Shown here: piece by piece, positions 46,238 through 59,982 of the stretch
Numbering within the stretch: position 1 is the stretch's first letter
How the letters are laid out: each line of letters starts with the position of its first letter
Source: Helianthus annuus
Taxonomy: Eukaryota > Streptophyta > Magnoliopsida > Asterales > Asteraceae
DNA length: 64,000 nucleotides
Assembly (NCBI RefSeq): GCF_002127325.2
Contig: NC_035445.2
Span: 87,321,912 to 87,385,911 of the forward strand
Direction: 5' to 3'
Program-made: the position numbers and the translations under genes
The notes under the pieces: generated by a model
Databases searched by the model: none
What the model saw: only the letters and a program-made list of their open reading frames with translations
Told to the model about the DNA's origin: nothing

Positions 46238-48692
46238 TTGATTAGTTAGCAATCATCATAAGATATAACACTCGGTTGTGTTGATTTAGGTATTCTGTTC
46301 ACGAAAAGGTATTAGGAATCCGTTATACTCACTTGAATCCACCTGTCAATTTCTTAATGACCTCTGAATTTGGAAGTTGCCCTGATTCCTTTAGTACTCT
46401 CTCCATTTTCTCCATCTGTGATTATTTATATATGCTTACACGTTAAATATAATAATTATTGTACAAATGCCGGATTAATCACACGTAGTTTTTAAGGTGA
46501 TCAACCGTCAAAGGAAGCTAAGAAACGAAAATGAAAAGATATTAACTTTAACACCTGCATCGAGATTTAAACAAACAAACTCCAACTCTTTTAGCTTCAA
46601 ATATCGTAAGTTTTTGGTTATGGCCTATGGGGAAAAGAGTAAAAACAAAATTACCTATATAAAGTTATAAACACTTCTTTATATAGATTCAACATTGAAT
46701 ATCATGGTGTTGCCAATCAAGTCAGGATCTTGGTTTTAAATTGCGTGATGCGCTCCGATGCGTTTGGTCCAAAAATCTGATGCGTGATGCGTAGGGGTGC
46801 AAACGAGCCGAGCGGCTCGCAAGCTACTCGAGATCGGCTCGAGAAAAAGCTCGAAACGAGCCGAGCCTTATCGAGCCCGAGCCGAGCTTGAGCCTAAAAT
46901 AAAGCTCGTTTACTTATCGAGCACGAGCTCGAGCCTTGCATGTGAAGCTCGTTAGGCTCGTCGAGCCTTATCGAGCCTTAGTGTAAACGAGCCGAGTCGA
47001 GCCGAGCTTATTCAAACGTGTTTACAAGCCGACCTCGAACCTAAAAATAAGCTTATTTAGTAAACGAGCCCGAGCCCGAGCTTCACTTATCGAGCTCGCG
47101 AGCCTAAAAAGTCTATTATTTATATTATTTTTATTTAATATATTAACTAATAGATAATAAACGAGCCGAGCTCGAGCTTGAGAAAACACAAACGAGCCGA
47201 GCTCGAGCCTTGAAAACAAAGCTTGAATCGAGCCGAGCTCGAGCCCGAGCTTACATAATTTTATCGAGCTCGAGCTCGAGCCTGGTCAAGCTCGGGCTCG
47301 ACTTGGCTCGTTTGCACCCCTAGTGATGCGCGATGCGAGCGCATCACGTATGTGATGCGTTCTTTATTAAAAAAATAGTTAAAAATTATTTATACATAAA
47401 AACTTATAAAAACATACTTAAAGTAAAACAACTGACGTAATTAGAAGATAAGAGTTGTGTTTTTTGGTTCAAATCAAGCATACTAAGATGTTAATTATGG
47501 AACAAACCGAACACAGTTCATAAAATCTGGAAAAAAAGCATAAGAAACAATGTTGCGTGCATCAGAGCGCATTATGCGAAATGCGCGCAATATTCTCGCA
47601 TCACGTAAACGCATCGCATCAGCTGTTGCGATGCGCTCTCATTAGTGCATCGGGTGCATCACGCATTATGCGCGCATTTTAAAACCAAGGTCAGGATCGA
47701 ATCAAAAAACGTTACATACCAACATAATAGCTACAAAATTCAAGAATGCATTCATAGAAGGCTCAAGACTTCTGTAAAGTCAAAAGTGACTTATATCAAC
47801 TTCCTAATGTAAATTATATCTCCAAATTTCAGCGTCCCTTGCGAAAGCCAAGATACCACCCGGTTAAACAACCCGAAAACAAGTGGTAACAGACCTTATA
47901 AACAACAGGAAGTAGGTGTTTAGCAAGTCATTTTAAAGGTGATTCAACCCTTATATGATTGGTGTGTTTTTAAGGGGCTGTTTGGCAACTTCTGAATGGT
48001 TAAGTGTTGAACCAATAAGAGGTCTGAACCATTAAGTGCTAAACCAGTAAGAGGTCTGAACCATTAAGAGCTAGTATAATGCTTAACCATTCAGAGACAA
48101 ATGTCTGGCCAATTCAGATTAGAGGTCTTAACCATTCAGACAGACACTCAGTATAATGCTTAACCATTCAAAGGCAAATATCTGAACCATTCAGGCATCA
48201 GCTCGCGAAACAAACAGTAGTCTGAACAATTAAGTGCTGAACCAGTAAGAGGTCTGAACCATTAAGAGCATCATTAAAAGAGGTAAACAAACAGCCGTTT
48301 CTAGGGTTTGGATATATGCAAAATCTGATCACTTAGGGGTAAACTAATCAAGGGTCTTTCTACATGGAAACAACTAAATCTACCCAACAACACTCAAAAC
48401 ATCTGAATATCACAACTTCAATTCAAACACACCCAGATGAAAATGATGCTTAAAACATACATATTTTTTTAGAATTTCCAAGAACATATATAATCATCAA
48501 GAAATTAAACATAAAAACAGAAACTTTATGCAGTTCCAGATGAAACTATATTCAAGAAATTAGAAACCCATATGAAGAAACACAATACAGTAATAACTAA
48601 GTGATGAGAGTGTGTAAGTAAAGATTGACCTCGGTTGTTGTAAACCCAGAAAAAACCTTCTTTTCTCCTCTACAACGAAGACGGTGATCCAT
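43723..48692 (-). CDS. SHH1: SAWADEE homeodomain homologue (SHH1/DTF1-like)
   Basis: In Arabidopsis SHH1 reads histone H3 lysine-9 methylation and brings RNA polymerase IV to loci for RNA-directed DNA methylation (nuclear). Nine coding exons on the minus strand: 48692-48630, 46415-46333, 46201-46156, 45472-45337, 45258-45198, 44935-44884, 44300-44160, 44080-43961, 43767-43723. GT-AG junctions and phases agree; 248 residues (Arabidopsis SHH1 is about the same). N-terminus [20 protein letters not shown] is diagnostic. The homeodomain-like part (~15-75) includes [20 protein letters not shown]. The SAWADEE domain (~115-248) has [51 protein letters not shown] and [19 protein letters not shown], keeping the Cys/His zinc ligands. 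The C-terminus is [14 protein letters not shown]. Introns 1, 3, 5 and 6 carry transposon insertions. SHH2 is less likely because its N-terminus differs. Confidence 0.94.
44380..44791. mobile_element. Mutator-like fold-back MITE in SHH1 intron 6
   Basis: Inverted ends GAGTAAATTACAAAAATCG, perfect 9-bp duplication AAAGCAAAA (44371-44379, 44792-44800), 412 bp. Sister copy of 37314-37725. Confidence 0.9.
44972..45159. mobile_element. hAT-like MITE in SHH1 intron 5
   Basis: Ends CAGTGGCGAAGC and, read inward from the right, CATTGGCGAAGC. Flanks GGTACTAA and GTTACTAA form an 8-bp duplication with one change. Confidence 0.8.
45539..46111. mobile_element. hAT-like fold-back MITE in SHH1 intron 3
   Basis: Ends TAGGGCTGTAAACGAAC and, read inward from the right, TAGGGCTGCAAACGAAC; perfect 8-bp duplication CTTTTTAT (45531-45538, 46112-46119). 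The interior is filled with GTTCGTTTGTGTTCG words in both orientations. Confidence 0.9.
46729..47689. mobile_element. hAT-like element in SHH1 intron 1, host of a second hAT
   Basis: Inverted ends CTTGGTTTTAAA / TTTTAAAACCAAG; perfect 8-bp duplication GTCAGGAT (46721-46728, 47690-47697). The interior repeats GTGATGCG/GATGCGCG words. The 531-bp element at 46792 is inserted in it. Confidence 0.87.
46792..47322. mobile_element. hAT-like fold-back MITE nested in element 46729-47689
   Basis: Ends TAGGGGTGCAAACGAGCC are perfect inverted repeats; perfect 8-bp duplication GTGATGCG (46784-46791, 47323-47330). The interior is a dense array of CGAGCTCGAGCC-like palindromic words. Confidence 0.92.
47974..48297. 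mobile_element. Tourist-like MITE, GGGCTGTTT family, copy 2 (SHH1 intron 1)
   Basis: The left end GGGGCTGTTTGGCAACTTC is clear. The right end (AACAAACAGCC) is eroded. The interior repeats TCTGAACCATTAAG, inverted relative to copy 1. Confidence 0.7.
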
Positions 48693-49268
48693 GTTTGTAA
48701 ATTGGGTTTCCAAATTGGTACTCTGAAAGTGTTCACAGATTTTCTCTTTTTCTGGTTTTGAGAGTATTTTTTGGGTTCAAAAACATACGTTGGAAAAATT
48801 GAGTTTGATATTCGTACACAAGGAGATATGGGTTAAAATAAGTCAAATTCATCATCATCATACTAATAGCAAAGCTAAGGTAGAGTTTGAAAATGGTAAG
48901 ATGTAGACATCCTTACCTTTACCACGTAGGAATAAAGAGGCTGCCTCCAGTGAGACCCTCGGCTCGATAGTAGTTTTGCAAGCACATAACACTCAGCAAT
49001 CGGGACAAAGACCGATTAGTGCATGTACCCTTTTGTCTTTCAGCTATCAACGCCACCACATGATGCATGATTAACCGTCTTCGGCTTTTAACGTTATTTT
49101 TACAAAGTTAGTAAAATAACGTTAAAATTTGTGCACTTCACTTTCGCCCCTCGATGGCCCACACATATATATACATTATATGCGCATACCGCAAGCAGAG
49201 CGTTAAAATAAATCAAATTGAATATATGAAATCAAGGCTAGTGACGTTACAAACTTTTTTTTGTTAAT

Positions 49269-49644
49269 GTGTTAAGTGTCATTTTCGTTTTGTGGTTTGT
49301 TCACTTTTTTGCATTTTAGGACAATTTTAAAAAAATGCTTCAGTTTCTTTCCTGGCATACTGGAAATGTGCCACTCCAGTCAAAAAAAATAAAACTCAGT
49401 TAAGTTAGACATGTTAAATAAAGGGTATTATTATCAATTCATAAAATAAGGTGAAAATAAAAGATATATGAATTGACAATAATACCATTTCATTTAATCT
49501 GTCTGACTTAACTGAGTTTTAATTTTTTGACTGAAGTGGCACGTTTCTAGTATGTCAGGAAGGAAACTAACTGGTGCATTTTTGAAAATTGGTTTGAAAT
49601 GACAAAAGTGAACAAAACACAGGGACGAAAATGACAGTTAACTC
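49269..49644. mobile_element. Mutator-like fold-back MITE
   Basis: Left end GTGTTAAGTGTCATTTTCG, right end read inward GAGTTAACTGTCATTTTCG; perfect 9-bp duplication TTTGTTAAT (49260-49268, 49645-49653). Lies between the divergent SHH1 and malic enzyme genes. Confidence 0.87.
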
Positions 49645-49653
49645 TTTGTTAAT

Positions 49654-50274
49654 TGTTAGAAGCAAAAGCATCTTGTTCAGTTTTAAATAGGTGATTCACG
49701 GATATTGGTGAAGAATGTGAGTATGATGGTGTAGGGATGAGATTTTTTCCAGTATTCCGGTATTGGTATTGGTATCGGTATTAGGTTTTATTGATTTTGG
49801 TATTCGGTAAAAAGCGGTATCAGTACTGGTATTTTTTAGTATTTAATAATGAATTGGAATTGAAATCGGAATCGAAAGGTTTTTTTAGTTACCATACAAA
49901 AACCTTGGTTGATAACATCAAACAATCGCTATTCAAAATTTAACTTAATCTTGATAGGCAATACCGATTCAGATTCCGGCAAAAAACCTTTATTTTCCGG
50001 CCAAAAACCTCTAAATTCCAGTCAGTTTCCAACCAAACCATGTGAATTCAAACAATTAATCTACCTAAAATATTTACCTATAAAAATGTGTATATGTATA
50101 CATAAAACTGAACATCACATATAAAAAACTCGATCCGATTAATCCCGAGTAATCGCTAGTCCCCACCTCACCGGTCGACTAGCGAGTTCTACAACGTTGA
50201 TTTTTAGTGTATTTGTAGAAATCTGACAGCTGATTAAGCACGTTTGTGAATGCATTGATCACCTTATAATCTTA
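49654..50274. other. Intergenic, no gene
   Basis: Contains a GGTATTGGTATCGGT-type degenerate repeat (about 49755-49840). Nothing else recognisable. Confidence 0.4.
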
Positions 50275-50601
50275 GGGTGTCCGGGGCACCTTAGGTGACC
50301 CCTTTAGGTGACTCCATTCACCTATTAGGTGAGCATTGCCAACACTTAGGTGAGTTAGAGAGAGAGTAGAGAGAGAGGGTGAAATAGGTGGGGAGTTGCC
50401 GAGAGAGGGGAGGAGAGAGGGAGATCTTGACCAATCAAAATTTTTTTTTTTTTTTTTTTTTAAACCAACTCCCCTAATAGGTGAGTGCAGCCATCAAAAA
50501 GAGGTATTAGGGGAGTGTTAGAGGGGAGTTGACGTGGCTTATTCTGGTTGGTTGTGTGTAAGAGGGGGGACTCACCTAAGAGGTGAGCACCCCTTACACC
50601 C
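50275..50601. mobile_element. Tourist-like MITE (327 bp)
   Basis: Ends GGGTGTCCGGGGCACC and, read inward from the right, GGGTGTAAGGGGTGCTC; TTA duplications at 50272-50274 and 50602-50604. The interior holds AGGTGA words and a T-run. Confidence 0.8.
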
Positions 50602-50730
50602 TTATATTGGTGATAGAGTAAAAGATTTGACTGTGAATGCTCTGTTTCTTTAACTTCAGTCATAAATAGAATTCAATTCTTTTATCTTCTTTCTTAAATT
50701 TGTATTCTTTCGTGTGCCATATAAATATCG

Positions 50731-51370
50731 GAATAAATTGCTATTTTGGTCCCTGAGGTTTGGTCATGTTCGTCACTTTAATGCAAAATTCAAACCTTTT
50801 GAATTTGGATTCCTGTGGTTTCAGTTTTATTGCCATTTTGGTCCAAAAGTAAAATCAGCTCATATTTATCTAATAAAATCCTGGTATTTTATCCTTTTTT
50901 CTCAGGTGTAAAATGGTTATTATAATTTTTATTATAACACATTATTAATTAAAATAATAAAATTAAAGAATCTTTTTGGCCTTATAAAAGCAGCAAAGAT
51001 TATCATCCGGTGGGTCGGGGCGATGACATGTGGTGCAGTTGCCCATGGTGGTGGTGGTTTAGTATGGTGGTGTGTGATGGATTAGGGTTTGGGTTTAGGG
51101 GAAGATGATAATCTTTGCTGCTTTTATAAGGTCAAAGAGATTATTTAATTTTATTATTTTAATTAATAATGTGTTATAATAAAAATTATAATGACCATTT
51201 TGCCCTCGAGGAAAAGAACAAAATACCAGAATTTTATTAGACAAATATTAACTGATTTTACTTTTGGACCAAAATGACAATAAAACTGAAACTACAAAGA
51301 TCTAGATTTTGAGTTTTGGACTAAAGTGGTAAAAATGACCAACCTCATGCACTAAAATTGCAGTTTACTC
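50731..51370. mobile_element. Mutator-like fold-back element with an inner hairpin
   Basis: Ends GAATAAATTGCTATTTTGG and, read inward from the right, GAGTAAACTGCAATTTTAG. Flanks TAAATATCG and TAAATATTG form a 9-bp duplication with one change. A second inverted repeat (arms around AAAGCAGCAAAGATTATCATC, about 50900-51200) lies inside and encloses a G/T-rich core. Confidence 0.82.
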
Positions 51371-51765
51371 TAAATATTGTCTACCTAATTGAAAAGAATG
51401 ATAGTGCTTTCATTTACATTTAACACTAAATAGCATAACATCTCTACGTATTTAAAGTTTTTTCTTACGTAAGTAAAATATAAATCTAAACTGGACTGGA
51501 CATAAAGTTAATTTTTAGCTTGCTGGGTTGGATTAATTACTAATTTACTTTCAAATCAAATCTCTATTCTTTATTCGAATTAGGAATTTGTAAGGTTTTA
51601 ACCGTATTGATTCAAGGGGACTGATTTTTTATGTTTGGTTTAGTTTTGTTTTGTTTTTGGCTTGTCGTTTTGTGGTATTTAGTTTCTTGCTAAAGAGGGC
51701 TTTATGCTTTTTGGTTTCTTTTTTAAATAAAGTTTCGTTTTAACAAGTTTCGTTTGTTGTTAAAA

Positions 51766-52033
51766 AAAGATTAAATTTCAAGTTATATAGTTTAGATATA
51801 ACTCAAACCGAGTTATGAATTTAAGTATCTTATTCTCTCTAAAGTTTGGGTTAAAAAAAGATTAAATTCAAGTTATACAGTTTAGATATAACTCAAACCG
51901 AGTTATGAATTTAAGTATCTTATTCTCTATAAAGTTTGGGTTAGAAAAAGATTAAATTCAAGTTATATAGTTTAGATATAACTCAAACCGAGTTATGAAT
52001 TTAAGTATCTTATTCTCTCTAAAGTTTGGGTTT
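51766..52033. repeat. Three tandem copies of a 90-bp unit
   Basis: AGTTATGAATTTAAGTATCT starts at 51811, 51901 and 51991, an exact 90-bp period, with very few differences between copies. It lies about 0.9 kb upstream of the malic enzyme start codon. Confidence 0.92.
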
Positions 52034-52941
52034 CTTATTATAAATATAGGCTCAAAATTTTAAATTCGAATTCAATTTGATTTCTCTAATAATGTAAAAT
52101 AACCAATTTCAATGATTATTTATATCTAATAAAGGTTCTCTTACGTAAAATAATTAATTTAAAATTTATTTTATGTTTGAAAAATATTTATGTAAACTTT
52201 ACGTCGGCACACATACCCGTTCACACGGGGAATTGCAGGGTATCTCCGAAAGGAGCTCCCGGCAACCACTTTATCCACCTTAAAGGTGTTGGGGGTACTC
52301 CTCACACTGCCCAATCAAATCAGTCAATGAGGGAGTGTCACCATGTCTTAACCCAAACTGGACCCAAAATACCTAAATCAATTATGACGATGTTCCCAAA
52401 CTACCCGTAAATATTTCACGTCACAATTATATGCTTGACTTGCTAAGAAGTTGTATAAAAATTAAACATAAATAAAAATATAAAGTGATTCTGTTTTAAA
52501 AATTAAACATTAATAAAAATTAAAATTAGTTAAAAAAAAGGGAAGAAACCTTCAAATCTTGAAGCAAAAAAAGGCATGAGAAAATATGAAACCGTCAACA
52601 TTAAGAGGGTTACTCTCCTACTTTCTCTCTTTAACACATACATATATAACTCACATTTCTGTGGTATCATACTCTTCTCCACTCTTGCCTTTCAACTTCC
52701 CATTTTTATAAAAATCACATCAAAAAATCAAGAATTCTTGATTCCATACATTTAAACTTGATTGTCATTCATCCAAAAGTTAATAAAAAAATTTGTGGTA
52801 GGTCATTCATTCATCTTGTTCCCATGTTTCTTTCTAATGGCAAATTATGTGATTTCGTATTTCGGGTTATTTGTGGTATTCGGGTTTTTAATGTTGTTGC
52901 ATATTCTTGTCACATTTCCAGACAATAATTGTAGGGTGATC
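52034..52941 (+). promoter_or_regulatory. Upstream/leader region of the malic enzyme gene
   Basis: A TATA-like CATATATAAC (about 52640) would place transcription start near 52670. The leader then contains an ATG at 52824 (short frame to a stop) and an in-frame ATG at 52837, both before the family-typical start at 52942. A GC-richer patch at 52195-52400 is unassigned. Confidence 0.45.
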
Positions 52942-56574
<3,633 letters not shown>

Positions 56575-56856
56575 TAGCTTTATTCATGTGTGTTTTTATC
56601 ATTTACGCCTCGTCGCGTCATGAAAAAATATTATTTTAATATTTGACTAATAAACAGTTCTATTAATACAAGTTTGGAAACAACTCTATAGCTTTAACTG
56701 AATCTTGTTGCCATTCAAACTACAACTTCATATGCATCATTTAATTTGCAGAGGTTCATAATTAATTAGGATTATAGCTAAATTACACCATAATCCAACT
56801 CCCTACAACAATAATCATCCATTTAGTGATGATTTAATTACCTTAAAGTTTCCACT
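56575..56856. other. Shared 3' intergenic space of convergent genes
   Basis: 282 bp separate the malic enzyme and TIFY8 stop codons, so the two 3' untranslated regions probably meet or overlap. AATAAA-like words are present, but I cannot pick a poly(A) site. Confidence 0.6.
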
Positions 56857-59183
56857 TCACTGTTTCTCCCCACTCTTGTCTTCTGCACCGGATCCTCTTG
56901 CATCTTTTATCGACACGCTACCTTGCCCTCCTGTACCCAAAACCATACCTTATTTTCAATCCTTAAAACTAGATTTTTTACTTAGGTTGGTGGTTTGTTT
57001 AGGTAGTTATACTAAATGATTTTCTGATCTAGTAAATTATACTTTTTTTTTCTAATAGGTTATTGACGGGTATTAACTGGTAAATTGGATTTTAATAATC
57101 CAAACTATGACATATTGACCGATAATAATCCATACTAGCAATTTTACCAATGGCAGTCCTACCTTACGGTTTCGTTGCCAAGGTCATTCCCCAATCCAAC
57201 AAAGAAGTAACTTCGGCTGCCCCTAACGAGCAATTGATTGATTTTTATCCCAATCATAAAAATATAAAATGTTTGAAACGACATATATGCATGGTAGGGG
57301 CAGACAGAGTTAATTCTCCATTAGAGTAGGATTGCCTTGACAACGGACTTAAATGTCACGAGTGCCATTTTGGTCAACTTGCGAGTGAGTCATAGGGGCT
57401 GTTTGTTTACCTCTTAATGAGGCTCTTAATGGTTCAAACCTCTTACTGGTTCAACACTTAATGGTTCAGACTGTTTGTTTCACGAGTAGATGTTTGAATG
57501 GTTCAGACATTTGCCTCTGAATGGTTAAGACCTCTAATCTGAATTGGTAAGACATTTGCCTCTGAACGGTTAAGTATTATACAGGCTCTTACTGGTTCAG
57601 AGCTCTTACTGGTTCAGCACTTAACCATTCAGATGTTGCCAAACAGCCCCATAGTTTGGATTCTTAAAATCCAATATGCCTTACTAATTTACCAAAGTGC
57701 GGTGACAAATAACTAACATTATAGAATGTCATTCTTACCATTCAAAGAAATAGTCTCACCACCAGATGGCTTTGGTAAGAAGCTGGTTGACCATGATCCA
57801 CCATTTGATCCAGCTAGGTTCATAATCACATCTGCCTGAAACCGAAATTCCAACGATGAATCTTTCGGACAAAACCATCATTTCTATTACCGGAAACAAT
57901 ATAAATCGAAAGAAAAGCATCTATCTTAACCTTGTTCGGGTGAACATCATCAAACACATGAGCCTGACCACCATAAAATATGGTCATCTGCCGACTAACC
58001 GATGCCGATCCTTGATGACTGCAATGATTCAACTAAAATAAGTAAAACTCAAACCAAATGTCAACTTCATGATGACTAAACTAAACCAAACCAAGCTATT
58101 AAGCTTACGGATGCGGAGTTGAAGAACCGGCCTCAGTGTTACCGATCAAAGACTTTAACTTACTCGGTTCAGCTACCGAGCTCAGAATCCCGGACCCTTT
58201 GATCCCAGTTCTGGACCCTTCATCAGCAGCTGACTGGGAGATCAATGGGGGACCTACATTGGCATCTTTGAACCTGTTTGAAGTTGTTGGTTGATAAGTG
58301 TAAGGCACAACTTGACCAGCCGCTGCACGTGGAGGGTACTGTAGTACAGGCCCAACATTCACAGGGATGGCTCGTTCCCATGATGATGATGATGATGTTG
58401 TTGGCCTCATTTGATGCATGCCCATGAATGGTTCTTCCTCATGGGGCCATCTTGGTCTCTCTGTACCCACATTTCTCAGCATCTAACCATAACACATCAA
58501 ATAATAACTGTAACAGATAATAAACTCGACTAACATGCGCTGCGTGTAGCTTAAAACCAAGTGTAGCAAATTGAGTATATATAATACCTTCATCAAATGT
58601 GAGGTCTCGGGAAAATCCGGCCGGAGCTGGGGGATAACCTCTCGTGCAGGCGGCAAAAAGCCCGAATCGGAGTGACTGCGTTTGCCGCCTGAGTACCGAA
58701 TCTTGGAGCCTGCAAGATCGGTTTTATGACCGAAAAACGGCACGCCTTCGAAAAGTGTTCCGGCCTGCCTTTCTACCATGGTTAAAACAACAAGATATCA
58801 TCAATTAGCACAAATATGTTCAGCATTTCCCAGTTTCGAATACTCACACAATCTTGATGAAATTTAAAATAATAATAATAATACTTTTTTTATATAAAAA
58901 AAACAAGAAAATAAAAAAATGGATAGGGGTAGTAGTGTTAGTTACCAGAACCCAGATCAGAAGTGGTGGAGACTGGTCCACCACCACGACCGCCGCCGCC
59001 AGAGGCGGAAGCAGAAGGCGAAGAGCCAGAGCCGCCGCTGACGGCGGCGAACCTGGCCGCGGGAGCAGCGCATCCGCGGCCAAGAAAGTCATGTAAAATA
59101 GTGGGCTTCACATCATCACTTGCATTGTTGTTGGTGTTGTTGTTTTGAGCCATAATAATATTTAACAAGGAGGCAGCAGCCAT
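56857..59183 (-). CDS. TIFY8: TIFY8-type protein (TIFY domain, no Jas motif)
   Basis: Nuclear TIFY-family protein; Arabidopsis TIFY8 acts as a transcriptional repressor that binds co-repressor adaptors but, lacking a Jas motif, not the jasmonate receptor. Minus-strand exons: 59183-58946, 58772-58588, 58482-58109, 58018-57931, 57835-57739, 56930-56857. GT-AG junctions and phases agree; 351 residues. The N-terminus has KPTILHDFLGRGC, a TIFY8 hallmark, then a Ser/Gly-rich stretch. The middle has FEGVPFFGHKTDLAGSKIRY and KRSHSDSGFLPPAREVI. The TIFY domain spans exons 4-5: QMTIFYGGQAHVFDDVHPNK then ADVIMNLAGSNGGSW. The C-terminus, DARGSGAEDKSGEKQ, has no Jas/CCT motif. ATG 59183 is followed by a second in-frame ATG 10 codons later. 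A Tourist-like MITE sits in the last intron. Confidence 0.93.
57395..57650. mobile_element. Tourist-like MITE, GGGCTGTTT family, copy 3 (TIFY8 intron 5)
   Basis: Inverted ends GGGGCTGTTTG / CAAACAGCCCC are flanked by ATA on both sides. Same interior words as the copies at 42448 and 47974. Confidence 0.78.
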
Positions 59184-59639
59184 AATCTCATCTCAAATAA
59201 CCTATAATTATTGTCATCATCATCATATGGACTGTAAAAGAGAGAATTAAAGGGGTTGTTTTAAATATTGTTTTTGAGAGAAACAAGGGTTTTGTTTTGT
59301 TTTTCTGCTTTCATGAAAAGATGAAAGAGAATCAAGAGATTTGTGTTTTGGGAGAGAGAGAGAGCATTAAAGACCAAAAGCTTGTTGTTGTTCTGCTGGT
59401 TGCTCTGTCCTAGAGTGTGGATGTTTTGTCTGAACCCTTTCTGAGAATGTGTGTCTGTGTTGTGTGTGTGAGAGAGTTGTTGGATCTACCTAGTTAACAC
59501 CTTTACTTTGATCATTACTCCTTAAACCTAGAATCTCATTTAGCTTTTGGAATTTTAGGCTACTTTAGTTATCTTTAATTAGTGGTAATGATTAATAATT
59601 TATTAAGGTATCAAAATTTTACTGTTTTATTTTCCTATA
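59184..59639 (-). promoter_or_regulatory. TIFY8 upstream region
   Basis: On the minus strand the sequence leading to the ATG is rich in CT runs ((GA)n on the plus strand at 59352-59364 and 59466-59476), typical of plant leaders. A (TCA)n tract lies at 59215-59226. No TATA box was assigned. Confidence 0.4.
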
Positions 59640-59850
59640 GATCATATGGTGTAGAGTGACCTGAAAGTGGTGCGTGTGACCTGAAAGTGGTGCGTTATAC
59701 GATACGTAGACGACACGGTGTGGAGTGACCTGAAAGTGGTGCGTTATACGATATGTAGACGACACGTCAGACGTGTCAGAAAAGTGGTGCAAAAAAGGAA
59801 GGTGTGAGAAGGGGTGTGGAAGAGTGTCATTATTCGACACGTGACACTTA
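59640..59850. repeat. Terminal repeats of a decayed PIF/Harbinger element
   Basis: Three copies of GAGTGACCTGAAAGTGGTGCG or variants, with CGATAYGTAGACGACACG between them, lie downstream of the transposase relic. They are presumed to be its terminal or sub-terminal region. The opposite terminus was not found. Confidence 0.5.
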
Positions 59851-59982
59851 TTTAATATTATTATTTTATATTTAAAAATTATATAAAATCAATTAAATTT
59901 AATTTAATAACATTAATATTAATTGAATAAAAAACATAAATTTAGAAAATTACATTAACTTAAAAAAATTACATAAACTTTA

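Noticed and set aside
58844..59148. Plus-strand frames overlapping TIFY8 exon 1
   Set aside because: The opposite strand encodes the Ser/Gly-rich TIFY8 N-terminus with correct splice phase; these are shadows of GC-rich coding DNA.
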